Positions 49,885 through 62,390 of a stretch of 64,000 bases of DNA are shown piece by piece. Origin of the DNA: Dirofilaria immitis (Eukaryota; Nematoda; Chromadorea; Rhabditida; Onchocercidae). The notes below the pieces were generated by a model. The model saw only the letters and a list, made by a program, of their open reading frames with translations. It was not told the DNA's origin and did no database searches. The translations under genes were made by a program, and so were the position numbers. Numbering within the stretch: the first letter of the stretch is position 1; each line of letters begins with the position of its first letter. Location: positions 1,116,001 through 1,180,000 of the forward strand of contig JAKNDB010000107.1 of NCBI GenBank assembly GCA_024305405.1, in the 5' to 3' direction.

Positions 49885-50060
49885 ACATACATCAATACAC
49901 ATACACACACATACACACACACACACACACACATACATACATATACATATGCATGTGCATGTGTATATGTATGTGTATGTATGCATGTGTATGTATATGT
50001 ATGCATGTGTATGTATATGTATGTGTGTGTATGTATATGTATGTGTGTATGTATGTGAAA
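49885..50060. repeat. CA/ATAC tract followed by GTAT/GT tract
   Basis: 'acacac' and 'acatac' units run to about 49950 and then flip to 'gtatgt' units to 50058. The two halves are reverse-complementary and can form a long imperfect foldback. Confidence 0.95.
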
Positions 50061-50334
50061 TGTATATTATATTGTCCGATAGGTGCACAAATAATTCATA
50101 TTCTCGAGATTATTTTTAAAATTACACATACACATACACCTAAACAATACAATGCCTTTTTCTTGATTGCTATTTAATTGTTGATATCAAAAAGTTTTTA
50201 AATTGTCATTTACATAAAATGATGTCGTTTTATTTATCATTGATTAAAAAAAAAAAAAGAAAAATTTTTTAAATTATTATCATTCATTCACTATCTATAT
50301 CTTTCTGTTATTCTATATTATTATCAATCATATC

Positions 50335-50425
50335 ATATATAACCTAATTATTATTATCATCATTATCACCATATTAACCTGATTATTATTATCATCATAT
50401 CATATCATATCATATATAACACTGT
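50335..50425. repeat. ATCAT/TATTATTATCATC short repeat
   Basis: Two copies of 'aacctgattattattatcat'-like sequence followed by ATATC units. Confidence 0.75.
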
Positions 50426-50571
50426 GATATGAACATTTTTAATACAATTCTTAATTAAAATTAATTCTTTTCAAAGGATATAATAAAATTTTTTCTCATT
50501 AATATTTATATAAATAAAAATAATAAATTTAAAAAAAGAACTTAAATTTAATACTTAAATAATAAATAAGT

Positions 50572-50690
50572 AATAATCGATTAACAGAATAGAATATTAT
50601 ATTTTAATTTATTAAAAATACAATCTTTAATAATCGATTAATAGAATAGAATATTATATTTTAATTTATTAAAAATACAATCTTCTAAAT
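50572..50690. repeat. Tandem duplication, 56-bp unit
   Basis: 'aataatcgattaacagaata' ... 'aaaaatacaatctt' occurs twice, back to back, with about one difference. Confidence 0.9.
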
Positions 50691-50854
50691 TCATCCATAT
50701 ACATATACATATATGAAAATTAAAATGAAGTAGTATTATGATAGTTCATTAGAATTAGGTAAATTTCAACTGAACAATTGATAGAAGGCGAACAAAATGA
50801 TATGCGCAATTTGTATGTATGCATGGGTTGTTGTGTCAGCATTATATGTGTGTA

Positions 50855-51325
50855 TGTATATGTATGTGTATATGTATATGTATATATATATGTGTGTGTG
50901 TGTGTGTGCATGTGTGTGTATTTATGTATGTTGATATTATTGCTCGTATGTAATATGCATGTATATGTATGTATATATATGTGTGTGTGTGTATGATGTG
51001 TATGTGTGTGTGTGTATGATGTGTGTGTGTGCGTGTGTATGTGTGTGTATGTGTATGCATGTATATGTATGCCTTTTGCGATTTCAGTGTAAACTTGAAA
51101 TGAGACGAAATGTAAAAATGCATACATTTTATGCATAGAAGTTAGTGATTTGTGATAAATTTTGCGAATTGCGTCGTTTGTTAAACGTATGATATGTGTG
51201 CGTGTGTATGTGTATGTGCATATGTATGTGTGATTTGTATGTGTATGTGTGTGTCTGTATGTGTATGTGGCATGTGTGTGCGTGTGTGTGTGTGTGGTGT
51301 GTGGTGTGTGGTGTGTGGTGTGTAT
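50855..51325. repeat. Long GT/GTAT/TGTGTGG microsatellite
   Basis: GT-rich repeats in two blocks (about 50855-51070 and 51190-51320) around a unique segment. The right end is 'tgtggtg' units. His/Thr-rich minus-strand frames are repeat artefacts. Confidence 0.95.
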
Positions 51326-51339
51326 GATTCCGTATGATT

Positions 51340-51530
51340 CCGTGATCGCAATACGACGATGAAGATGTTGAAATTCGAATCCCCTTGCCAAACTGTCCTG
51401 CTCTTCTTTCTTTCCCCTCCTCACACTCCCTCCCTCCCCTCCCGTAATCGCTACAACCCCTCGTTATCATCTTAAATGAATTTTTGACCTTAATTACTTC
51501 TGACCAAATGCCGTACCGCAATTAGAAATT
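51340..51530. other. GC-richer island with C-rich tract (minus-strand G-quadruplex potential)
   Basis: C runs of three or more at 51428-51443 (CCCTCCCTCCCCTCCC) give four G runs on the minus strand. The surrounding 190 bp are unusually GC-rich for this window and open on the minus strand, but the frame continues into the GT repeat, so I do not call a gene. Confidence 0.5.
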
Positions 51531-51970
51531 TTGGAAATGATAATACAAATATCTATCTATCTATATACATACATATGAGAATTGATAATTTTAAATGTAC
51601 CAAATATCATACATAGAGTTCATAGATAGATAAAACTTATCATCATCAAGTAAAAGAATAATGATAATAATAATAAAATATGTGAATAAAAGAAAGAGAT
51701 AAATAAAATAGTTTGATATGATTTCATCATTAGAATGATAATGATAAGAGCAATAATGATAAATCTAGATATAGTTGTGGTCAAATGGGAATAGGGCGTA
51801 TTTATTATGATGTCACAAAATTTTATAAAACTTGATTAATAAAATTGAATAGGTCAATCATTATGGATGATAATTTTAGTAATATATAAAATTTCATATA
51901 ATAGCATTATTATTATTATTATTATTTAATAAGCTTTAAATTTTAATTATTTCCCAAATATATTCCAAAA
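51531..51970. other. Non-coding AT-rich stretch
   Basis: Nothing beyond short AT and TATC repeats. Confidence 0.5.
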
Positions 51971-51974
51971 ATAC

Positions 51975-52100
51975 AAGATAATTAATTATCATATTGATTG
52001 TAATGTAATTAATTATCATATTGATTATAATGTAATTAATTATCATATTGATTATAATGTAATTAATTATCATATTGATTATAATGTAATTAATTACTTG
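51975..52100. repeat. 27-bp minisatellite, four to five units
   Basis: Unit 'taattaattatcatattgat' + 'tataatg', nearly identical copies. Confidence 0.95.
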
Positions 52101-52317
52101 ATTATTTTTTTAATACCATTTATATATATATATATATATTTAGTTAAATCAAATATTATAATAAAATATAGAAGAAAAATATTTGCAATAAATTATTCAA
52201 AAAAAAAAAAAAAAGAAAAAAAGAAATTTGATTACACATCTGGTTATGAGAAAAATTAATGGCAAAAGAAAAAAGCGGTAAAATTTTTGAAAAAATATAA
52301 ATCAATAATTTAAATGA

Positions 52318-52395
52318 ATTGATTATCATGCTTGTATTGATTGATTATCATGCTTGTATTGATTGATTATCATGCTTGTATTGATTGTCATGCCT
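52318..52395. repeat. 24-25-bp minisatellite, three units
   Basis: 'tgattatcatgcttgtattg' + 'attga' repeated, the last copy degraded. Confidence 0.9.
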
Positions 52396-52837
52396 GTGAA
52401 TGAATAATAGAATTGAATTAAAAAGTACTCATTTATTAATTTATTTACTTTTTCATCTTTTTTTTCGTTTTTTTCTTAAAAAAGATTTTAATAAGAATAT
52501 GTAAAAATATGTATGAAGCTTCTTTTTTCAAAAAAAAAATCAATCAATCAATCAATTGATCAATCAATCAATCAATAAATTCATTAATAATTTCTATCCA
52601 ACAATATACATTGATGAAAATGTACTTGCTGACTGATATATTCATTATACAATGATAAAAAAAAAAAAAAAAGAAACATTTTTCGAAAGAAAATGAATTC
52701 GTCGAAAAAAAAAAAAAAAAGTTAAAGGAAGAAAAAATTGAAGAGAGAGTTTCTTAGGAGCAATTTGCAAACATGCATACTTCTTCTTTTGTCTTCTCGT
52801 GTATATTTTTCATTTTCAACTTTCTCTCCCTTTTTCC

Positions 52838-52994
52838 TTCTTCTCTCTCTCTCTCTCTCTCTGTATCTCTCTCTGTTTCTTTTCTCAAATAAAATGTTTA
52901 CTTTAAAAATAAAGTAGTGAAAGAAAGGTATCATCAAAATTCCGTTGTTATGCATCAAACAACAACAACAATAACAACAATAACACAATGGTAT

Positions 52995-53030
<36 letters not shown>

Positions 53031-53100
53031 TATCATCATCGTCATCATTATCATCATCGTCATCATTATCATCATCATCATCATTATCATATATCGCACA
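52838..53100. repeat. CT tract and ATC tract
   Basis: CT dinucleotide and TCTC run at about 52838-52880, and ATC/CGTC run at 52997-53090. The minus-strand Met/Asp frame is a repeat artefact. Confidence 0.9.
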
Positions 53101-53259
53101 AGTAAAAGCATGTTAATAATAAAATTGATGAAAACATGATAATGATAATATATGTATGTATCTATATCACGTCATATCATTTCACATTTCATAAATTACA
53201 CTGATTGCGACATGATATTCTTAGAATGAATATTAATTTATTGCTATTACTAACTAATA

Positions 53260-53865
53260 TTATCATTTATCCATCTATCTATCCATCCATTCATTCATTC
53301 ATCTATCTTTCTATTTATCTATTCATCCATTCTAAGTAATATCACTATTATCATCATTATCACTATCACTATCACTATCACTATCACTATCACTATCACT
53401 ATCATCATTATTAACACATCGCGATGATAATGACATAATAATTATAAACACACATTTTCCATCAAATGAATTAGTTAATTTCTATAGACAGACACAATTC
53501 GCATACGCCCACCATTGCTGCTATAACTATAAATAATACTTTTATATACCCCTCCCTTTCCCACTTCCCCGCCTCCCCCAAATATGCATATTATTTTGTC
53601 CAACCGTCTGTCTGCCTATCTATCTATCTGTCTGTTTATTTGTCTGTATGTGTATGTGTATGTTGTGTATGTGTATGCATGTGTCTGTAAATATCGTAGA
53701 TGGCAATAATTGTTCTTAAAAACTTTTCATTTATTTTATATAATTTATTAATCAAATTTCTAATTGTTATCTATTCGTTTGTATGTGTATGTGTATGTAT
53801 ATGCATGTATGTGTATGCATGTATGTGTATCCATGTATGTGTATGCATGTGTCTGTTAATAATAT
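53260..53865. repeat. Cluster of ATCC, ATCACT, TCTG and GTATGT microsatellites
   Basis: ATCT/ATCC units at 53265-53335, ATCACT units at 53361-53405, a C-rich tract at 53549-53579, TCTG/TGTA units at 53600-53690, and GTATGCAT units at 53780-53860. Confidence 0.9.
53549..53579 (-). other. C-rich tract, minus-strand G-quadruplex potential
   Basis: Read on the minus strand it contains five G runs of three or more (GGGGGAGGCGGGGAAGTGGG, then AAAGGGAGGGG). Confidence 0.7.
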
Positions 53866-53904
53866 AATTAATTAAATAAATAGTTATATTAATTATAATT
53901 CTAA

Positions 53905-54055
<151 letters not shown>

Positions 54056-54597
54056 TGAATGAATGGTACTTAAAATTTATTAGTACATTTAAAAAAAAAA
54101 GAAAAATGAGAAGAAAGAAGTATCGATTAATTAAAATAAATCAAGAAAAATTGAATCGAGAATGCATAACAATACTGTCATTAAAAAAAAAGAAAAAATC
54201 AAGACAAATTCTAGTCGAGAATATTGATTTTTTTCTTTTTTACTAAAATTATAAGCCATTTCAATTTTTTTTTTCATAACTTTACTTAGTATCAATATAT
54301 TTTTATTCAAATAAACAAAAAAAAAAAGCAAAAGAATACATGGAAACTGTTTATTTTTTAAATATTATATAAATTTTTAAAAAGTATAAATATTTAATTA
54401 ATACAACAAAATAATAGCTAAAATAGAAAAGAAAAGAAAAGAAAAGAAAAAAAGAAAAAAAATTATCAATTGATAATATTGATTATTAGCTAAATTTCAT
54501 TAAAATTATTTAATATTTAAAAATCAATAAAATAAAAACTTGTTTAAATAATGATAATAATAATAGGAAATTCATTATCAATTGTAATATGAATGAT

Positions 54598-54599
<2 letters not shown>

Positions 54600-54637
<38 letters not shown>

Positions 54638-54715
54638 GTAGTAATAGTAATAGTAGTAATAATAATAGTAATAATAATAATGATAATAATAATAATAATA
54701 ATAATAGTAATAGAA
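54600..54715. repeat. (AAT)n/(AGT)n microsatellite inside a short direct repeat
   Basis: AAT and AGT units. The flanking words 'gaaaattcattatcaattgt' / 'gaaaattcattattaattgt' plus 'aatatgaatga' lie on both sides, so the whole is a duplicated block around the tract. Confidence 0.9.
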
Positions 54716-54779
54716 AATTCATTATTAATTGTAATATGAATGAATCTATAATACAACTACATCATTCTTATTAAACACA

Positions 54780-55860
54780 AAAAAAAAAAACAAACGTAGC
54801 ACAAATTTAAAAACAGCATGATCGCTTAAAAATTCCAGTTCTAATATGGATAGACAGGTTGCTACTGCTTGCTATCGAGCTCTCACCTACTGCGGTAATT
54901 TTCGCATACTTGATTAGTAAAATTTGCAAAACTAGATTTTTAAAATGACATTCATTGAATAGAGAAAAAGCCTGTGTTAGATAGGTAGATAGATAGATAG
55001 ATAGATAGATAGGTAGATAGGTAAATAGGTAAGTAAATAGAGAGGGGAAAGGGATGAGGGAGAAAAATAAATAAACGATTACAATCGGTAAAGATAGTGA
55101 GTCCGATTAGAAAATTACCAAATATTCTTCATTAAGGAAGTCTAAACAACGTACAGGTTAATTGCTAAATATCAATAGTGCAATTTTAATTTTCAGAAAA
55201 AAAAAAAAAAAGTAGATATATATATATATAGAATGTACCATTATACATTCAAATTGATTGATAACAAAATGATCTATGATTGATTATCAATTTAGCATAA
55301 TTTAATGGTAAAAAAAAAAAAAAAAAAGAAAAAGAAAATATAAGCAAAATTTGAAATTAATAATTTAAAAAAAAAAAAAAGAAGATTAAATGCATAAATT
55401 CGTACTTCGATAAATTCTAAAAAGAAAATAATTGAAATATTTTATTAAATTTAATTATTTTCGATAAATATATTTGAAAAGAAAAAATAAAATAAAAAAA
55501 ATGTTTACATTGCATATGTAACAATATGAAATGGCTTTTTAGGAAATAAAATTTTTCATTTTCTTTTTTTTTTTTTATATTTCATTAATTTATCATATAT
55601 TTATATTACGCAATTACTTTTTTTTCTTTTTAATTCAAATATTTTCAATGAAATAAAATTTATTACATTCGAATAAATTGATATAAGCAATTTATTCAAA
55701 TGGAATAGTTTATGAAATAACGAATATGAATATAAATTTAAATATAAATCAATATTAGTATAAGTAACAAATTATATACATTCTACAATTTATTCATATA
55801 TATGTATATAAATGAATAAATCATTGAGATATTTTTAGTGATAATATCTTTTTGTATATT
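54780..55860. other. Non-coding stretch with poly-A runs and a GATA tract
   Basis: GATA/GTAG repeat at 54975-55035, then AT-rich sequence with several poly-A runs. No exon recognised. Confidence 0.55.
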
Positions 55861-55867
55861 TTAGCTA

Positions 55868-56095
55868 TGATTTAGTATTTATTGATACGATCATTATATC
55901 ATTGATATTTATCATTTATGATAATAATAATAATAATTATCAAAATTTCTCTCTCTGAAATAAAGTTTTTATTAATTATTCAAAATTATTTAGTATTTAT
56001 TGATATGATCATTATATCATTGATATTTATCATTTATGATAATAATAATAATTATCAAAATTTCGCTCTCTGAAATAACTAATAGCAAAAAAAAA
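55868..56095. repeat. Tandem duplication, about 120-bp unit
   Basis: 'tttagtatttattgata-gatcattatatcattgat ... attatcaaaatttc-ctctctgaaata' appears twice in direct succession with very few differences. Confidence 0.9.
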
Positions 56096-56319
56096 AGTTT
56101 TTATTAATTATTCAGAATTATTCCATATTCCAATTATATTTAAACACCTATATATTTACTATTATAAATATCAGTTTTGATTAAATTTTAAAAATGTGAT
56201 ATGATGTATTGTTACATTAATGATTTGCATCACCTGCATTTATAGAAATATAATCCTTGTCATTGTTATTCAGGTCGATTTAATGAAAAATTCCCGAAAT
56301 AACGAATATATGGATTTGG

Positions 56320-56327
56320 TAGAATAG

Positions 56328-56362
<35 letters not shown>

Positions 56363-56937
56363 TAGTATGGATACATAACTATTATCAGATAGTTTAATGA
56401 TCCGATCAAAATTAAATGATTAAAAAGAAGGAGAGAAAGGTTGAAGAGTACAAAGCGGCTTTTTATATTGAGTGAATCGAGAAATGATGTTGCTGAAATG
56501 AATTTCATTTTTTTTTTTTTTTGCACTGAAGCAATTAAATAGTTGAAGAGAGAGAAAGGGAAGTGATGATGATAATGATCACTTCAGCTTTGTGATACAA
56601 CCAACAGCTATATATATATATATAGGCTGTATGAATAGGTAGATCGGTGGACAGATGGAAAGATGATTAGAAGGATAAATGGATGGATGGATTATAGTGG
56701 ATGAAATGGACAGAATAAATTAGAACGAATAGATGAAAATTCCACAATTTAGCGGAGCTTTTATAACTTTTTGAAATCAAGAAAAGTGCTCGGAATAATT
56801 TTCTTGATTCTTCACGGTGAAATTGCTTATTCTACAGCTTCGCTTCTTTGCGAAATACTTTAGGCATCTAGATGCATCTAGATGTTATACATACATAAAT
56901 ATATACATACACATACACATAACACACATACACGCAT

Positions 56938-56969
<32 letters not shown>

Positions 56970-57050
56970 ATACACGAACATATACATGTACACGCATACA
57001 CATACATAAGCATACATTTATATCATAATGATATACCAACATACATACAC
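56320..57050. repeat. AG, GGAT and CA microsatellites
   Basis: (AG)n at 56328-56360, GGAT/AGAT units at 56640-56700, 'gcatctagat' doubled at 56870, and an ACAC/ACAT tract at 56885-57015. Open frames here follow the repeats. Confidence 0.85.
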
Positions 57051-58276
57051 GGATATTTTTGCACCAAACAGCCGTCTTAATTTAAAGAAAGATAAGTATC
57101 TTATGCGAAGTGTTATACTTAAGTTTTGAAATAGCAAAACTATACATTTAAAAAAAAAAAAAAAAAGAAAAGAAAAAGTTTGATTAAATAAAATATTTAA
57201 ACAAAAGATAAGAATTAAAAATTTGTCTGATTCCATTGATAAGATGAATAGATTGATTTGAAATGGATTTAATGCAATTCTCGTATGAATACAACTGTAA
57301 TTAGTTTTCAATAGTGAAATATTTCTTCCTTCCTTCCTTCCTTCCTTTGTTAGCTTCCTTATGCAAATTTTAATATAATTAGATGAGTATTTTTGTAGCA
57401 TGCAAAATGAATGCATAATGCAAATCAACTAAAATAGTATATTACAAAATCATTTTCATATCTTTGCTTTATCATTCTCGACATTCATAGCTATAATATC
57501 TATCTGATTCATTAATGTGCCAAAATTTCGTAGTAAAAATTTATTTATCCTATATTATTCTTCAGGTAAGTATCTTGTCTTTTTAATATTTTACATACTT
57601 TTTCAGGTAACAAAAATATGCCTTAGTAATAAACTAAAGATAGGTATGATTCATTCATTTAAAATTCTCATCATTCTAATTCATATATTCAATTTTTTTG
57701 TTAAAAAAAAAAAAATTCGATGAAATTAATATTCGTTAAATAAACGTATAAGATATGAAACGTATTATATGTTGATAAAATTAAAAAATGATAAGAGAAA
57801 TATTCGAGTATTATCAGATATCAAGTATTATCAATATTATCAGATATCATCAGATACATTATCAAATATCAAGTATTATTAGTATTATCAGATATTATCG
57901 AATATGCTAACAATATGAGATTAATCAAATTTCATCAGAAAAAATTGTATTTTATAACAAAATCTCTCTCTTTCTCCATCTCTCTCTATCTCTCTCTCTC
58001 TCTTTCTCCCTTTCTTCCTACTTTTGCTATTTTATATTATCCTTTTCTCTTTATTACTTCTTAGCCAAAGTTCAATCTTTAAATTTTACAATGTTAGCAT
58101 TCATTTTATACGAAATAATTATTCTTTCCTAATTTTAATATTTATTGAATATTTCAGCTTAATAATCATCGTTGTTTATGCTCTATAAATTTTAAACTTT
58201 TTGGAATTAATTCAAGAAAAAGATTGAAATTTAATTAATAAATCAATAAACAGGTAAAATCTTAATAAATGATTAT
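57051..58276. other. Non-coding stretch with short repeats
   Basis: CTTC repeat at 57325-57350, 'atcagatatcaagtattatc' repeats at 57810-57900 and a CT-rich tract at 57960-58015. A perfect intron-like 42-nt stretch (57565-57606) is discussed under rejected items. The left part is downstream of the 58293 stop codon on the minus strand. Confidence 0.5.
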
Positions 58277-58282
58277 TTTATT
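58277..58282 (-). promoter_or_regulatory. Poly-A signal AATAAA
   Basis: On the minus strand AATAAA begins 11 nt after the TAG of the candidate last exon at 58293-58354, a typical distance for a short nematode 3' UTR. Confidence 0.45.
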
Positions 58283-58292
58283 ATAAAAGATT

Positions 58293-58354
58293 CTAAGGTT
58301 GTAATATTGGTGTTAGTATTTCTCGCTCTTCGGGATCAAAGGTTATCAAAATGC
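58293..58354 (-). CDS. Candidate terminal exon of a small protein
   Basis: On the minus strand 'ggtttag' at the acceptor is followed by a clean frame (x)ILITFDPEEREILTPILQP and TAG. AATAAA follows 11 nt later. Codon choice and sequence look protein-like. It needs one leftover nucleotide from an upstream exon. The nearest candidate is the first exon at 60500-60345, whose internal donors at phase 1 would fit. Other exons could lie between them unseen. The family is not recognised. Confidence 0.4.
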
Positions 58355-59778
58355 CTAAACCGATTTTGCGTTATAAGAAAACATATATTAGTCATTGTTA
58401 AATTTGCGATCATTATTAAAATAAATAGATATAAATATATTTTAATTTAGCTTTATGTTATTGCAATAAATGAAATGAAAAATGCTCGCATCGACAAAAT
58501 GATCGCTAATTTACGAATTCTTTACGATTTTTTTTTTGCGAACAAAAAGTTAATAGAAATTTGCGCATAAATGGCTAAAAAAAAAAAGCCAAAAATGAAA
58601 TTTTTTTTTTTTTGAAAATGCAATAAATGAATAATATGATCAGAATTTTTGGAATTAGCAACAAATCAACAAACTCTATAAATATTTATTTAATTTTATT
58701 TATATTATAATATTCTAATAAATATTTATGGATAAGCGAATGAAAGGATAATGATGATGATAAGAGTGATGGTAGATGATGATGGAAAACGAAAGAGAAT
58801 TTTCATCTAATAAGAAAATAGAAGTTGCAGTAATAGAATTAAATCATTATCATTAATCAGAAATAGCTAAATGAAAGAAAAAAAAACGTATAATCAAAAT
58901 TCTAAATTGATTCGTAATGGAAAAAAGAAAAAAAGAATATAAGGAAAATTAAAACACAAAGCCATAAATAAGCGACTATCCAAGAAAATTGATCATTTAA
59001 ATCAACTTGGATCAATCTTGGAAACGATGGAATTTAAATGCCAGTTGGTGTATTTGACTGCCTTTAAAACTTTTTAAATCACAATAAAAACATGCTCATT
59101 AAGATAATTTTTGATCCAGTAAAATCATGTCTGAAGTTTGCTTTGAAAATGATTGATTAATTGTTATTTAGCAGCATATTCAATTTATTCGTGCTATCCT
59201 AACTTATGCCATCTTCATTATTTAGCTTGTTTTTTTTCTTTTTTTTATTCTTTAATTTTATCTTAAATAAAATTCAATTGTAGCATATGAAATAAATAAA
59301 CAAAAATCAGTGATATGCAATAAGAATTGTTATCAGTTGAAATATTACAAAATTGATTGTTATCAGTTATTCTATTTTAAATTTGCATATTATTCTCGAT
59401 GATAATAAAATACATATCATAGATGAAACTGAATATACGTATCATAGATGAAAATAATGAAAAAATATGAAGAAATTTTCATCATCCTACAACAATATTA
59501 AGATGAATGAATCATGCATTACTGATAATATTTTTTTGGTAATGTATCCTGATAAGTTTGATAAAGATAAAGTGATATAATAAATATCTTCATATGAATC
59601 ATCTTATTAATCTAAATAGAAAAGTACTAAATAATTATTTTAGAAGATAATGACGAAACAGGTAAATGCTAAATATTAATGATCATCAAGCTATATAGTG
59701 GCAGAATGGTGAAATGATTTTTGCTGATTGCAAAACAGCCTAATGATCGGTGAATGATTGGTATGAATGTATGTGTGT

Positions 59779-59834
<56 letters not shown>

Positions 59835-60344
59835 ATGTGTATGTGTATGTGTATGTATGTATGTGGACGTTTATGCAAAAGAGAAAGATTCGCTAGCAAG
59901 TCAATAAAAACGAAATATATCAATTATTTTTGTTTACTTTTTAATCCGTAATGAAGTTAAAAAAAAAAAAAAATTATTTTTCCCAATCACTGCGAACTAA
60001 TTGTTACGGCTGTTGTTAAGAGTTCACTGATCACATTTAAAATTCAATTGATATAACCAAATTTTCTTCTGCCAATGAAATATTTTATCCAAAAGAATAG
60101 TTGTAGAAATTTTATTTAAGCCAAAATCAAAAGCGATCAATGATAAGATTGATTAAATTTCACAATTGATAATCAAAGTACGAAAAGTTTTATTAAAATG
60201 ATAATGGCTGAAAATGAATTAGCAATATTAGAATAAAAGATAATCACTATCTATCTATCTTGATTATCTGAACAAATATAATTTGAATACTAATATTTAA
60301 CTAAACGAAGCTTTTTAATATCATATAAAATTGAAACAAACATT
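58355..60344. other. Presumed intron or intergenic stretch
   Basis: No exon firmly recognised. It holds poly-A/T runs, a (GT)n tract at 59765-59860, and a possible short coding-like piece on the minus strand near 59070-59040 that lacks a donor. Confidence 0.4.
59765..59865. repeat. (GT)n microsatellite
   Basis: About 35 GT units followed by GTAT units. Cys/Val and His/Thr frames through it are artefacts. Confidence 0.97.
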
Positions 60345-60500
60345 TCAACTTAATGGTAATCGCTTGAGCGGAAGACTTATACTCAATCGTTGCATGGCTT
60401 GTGAAATAAAAAAAAAAAGAGACAATAAAAACGTGGCCGCAACGAGTAAGAGAATCGCAATGGTTAGAATTGAAGACTTTGAACATGGGGCTGATTTCAT
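60345..60500 (-). CDS. Candidate first exon with signal peptide or membrane anchor
   Basis: On the minus strand a TTTTTAG acceptor ends at 60510 and an ATG at 60500 follows after 9 nt. The frame MKSAPCSKSSILTIAILLLV... gives a clean hydrophobic segment after a short N-terminus, typical of a signal peptide or anchor, then runs to a stop at 60345. A second frame over the same DNA (starting MFKVFNSNHCDSLTRCGH) is also open and ends at a GTTTGT donor that would join 58354 in phase. The poly-T run inside (11 T) makes the frame sensitive to a sequencing slip. The product and true exon end are uncertain. Confidence 0.33.
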   Translation of the reverse strand: MKSAPCSKSSILTIAILLLVAATFLLSLFFFISQAMQRLSISLPLKRLPLS

Positions 60501-61045
60501 CAATAATTTCTAAAAATTCTACCTTGTCCCTATCATTTAACGATTAATTTCATCAAGGATTCTACTTTGTTCTATCATTTTAATTTTGCTACCTTCCTTT
60601 ACTATTAATAGTATACGAAATAAATCATAACAAAACATTGCTAGCCTTGTGAATTTAAAAAAGTGAAAGTAATTCTATTCGCCGATACATTTTATTCTCG
60701 AAACTACTGCACTTAGTCAATTTACAATTCTTCAAATATCAATCCAACAATTGATCAATAAAAACATTTCAGGCGTTAAAATATTTAATTTGACTTAATT
60801 ACAATTAATTCTTTTTATTCCAAAAATTATTACGATTATCAATCATACAGTGAATTGATGGAAGGTTATCAGTAATGCAGTGAATCGATGGAAGATTATC
60901 ATAATATAGAGCCTTTCAATTATCAACGAATATCAGCAATTAAGTTATAATTCTCTTGGGCTGCTTCTTTTTTTACATGACCATTTCGAAATTAAATAAA
61001 CAAGTAGTACTTTGTATGTTTCATATTTCAGCGAGGATATAGACT

Positions 61046-61258
61046 TTACTCTTCAATTTCTTGGAGCATTTTATAAATCATCTTGCAATTGTCAGTGTCT
61101 GAATCAATTATGTAGAAGGATATGAAATCAAAAACATCGAAGTTTTTGGCCAAAAGCTGGAAGGATGAAGAAAAGGGAGAAGAAGGAATGTAAAAGATAC
61201 AGCGATAAGATTCGTTCCTAAATGATCGTCCAAGCAAATCTACTTGAGACCATTTCAA
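61046..61258 (-). CDS. Possible isolated coding exon, unknown
   Basis: A minus-strand frame with protein-like composition: DLLGRSFRNESYRCIFYIPS, then a hydrophobic/acidic stretch (FDVFDFISFYIIDSDTDNC) ending KMLQEIEE and TAA. An acceptor-like 'caagtag' precedes it. No matching partner exon was found: the only donor-like GTAAAG at the end leaves phase 2, which does not fit the exon at 60509. It could be a terminal exon or a relic. Confidence 0.28.
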   Translation of the reverse strand: MKWSQVDLLGRSFRNESYRCIFYIPSSPFSSSFQLLAKNFDVFDFISFYIIDSDTDNCKMIYKMLQEIEE

Positions 61259-62390
61259 AAAATAGTAATATTTTAAGGATAGGATAATATGCATAAATCT
61301 ATATTACGACGATAGATGATAATAATATAATTAGAATCTCGTAATATATATTAGGAAACTTTGAGAAAATATTTTGAGTAGAATTCTAATTTCAAAATTA
61401 AAAATACCATTTAACTATAAAAAGTGGAATAGTTATTCATGGGAACGATTTGTATATCTAAGCGGCAATTTGCTGAGCAGAAAATTTTTTTGTATTTTGG
61501 AAGTTCGCAAACATTCAAAACTTGTATATATATATATATATACATATATGGTGATCGATTAATTGTCTATAAAATAAATTAATACCATCGATACCAGTGA
61601 TACTTATCGTTTATATAATTAAAATGAGAAATTAATACTGATATAAGAAGATACAATTAGATCATACGAAGTATTCCGTTTGATAACTTACTTTGTTTGA
61701 TATGTTAACTTATAATTGGTGTACGAAATAATTTTGTTATCAAGTAAAAAATTATTCAGAAAAGCTTTATTCCTCAAAATGATTGAAAGTTTAATTAAAG
61801 AGTAAACGTACAGATAACGGATTCCTTCTCTTCTTCTTACCTTATTTTTTTACGCTTATATTATTACGCTTTTTCCGTAATCTTTGCTTTTTCCGATAAA
61901 ATTAGGTCAAAGGTATAAATAAACTTAATTTCTTTCTTTTTTTTTTTTGAATGCCCGTTTCTTGAATAAGCTAACTTCAAATAAATATTTTTCTTCTTTG
62001 CTAAACAATTTATAATATCGAAGAATTTTAAATAGTAATTATTTGAACGAAACTTTTTTTTTTTTTTGATTGAATCTGATAATTTTATAAAATTATCAGA
62101 TTAAAGTATTACTTTTTTTTTTTTTTGCCTGCAAATATTGTAATTTTATGCAAAAATGAGAAATGGACAATAAAAGTAGGAAAAATGAGAGGAAATTTTG
62201 CAAAAAAAACGAGAAATTTTTTCAAAAATATAATGTGAAAGAGAATTTTTATCCCATCGATATGAAGCCAATATATAACAATTGGACATGTCGGCACATG
62301 CATATATATATACATATCGTCCATAAATAATTTTTAAATGGGTACATTTGAAAAAATGGCACTTTCTATTTCATATTTTTTTTTTTTTGC
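61259..62390. other. Non-coding stretch with a perfect palindrome
   Basis: AT-rich with poly-T runs and (TA)n near 61528-61545. A 30-bp perfect palindrome (AATCTGATAATTTTA and its complement) lies at 62073-62102. No exon recognised. Confidence 0.5.
62073..62102. repeat. 30-bp perfect palindrome
   Basis: AATCTGATAATTTTA followed directly by its reverse complement, with no loop. Confidence 0.92.

Noticed and set aside
49629..50177. 182-aa plus-strand open frame
   Set aside because: The centre is CA and GTAT repeat translation; flanks have no recognisable motif.
50720..51424. 234-aa minus-strand open frame rich in His/Thr/Tyr
   Set aside because: Most of it translates GT/CA microsatellites.
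57517..57640. Perfect intron-like 42-nt stretch (GTAAGT ... TTTTTCAG, 57565-57606) after MPKFRSKNLFILYY
   Set aside because: Joining the flanks gives a stop after about 22 codons and no upstream exon was found; could be part of an undetected transcript but is not callable.
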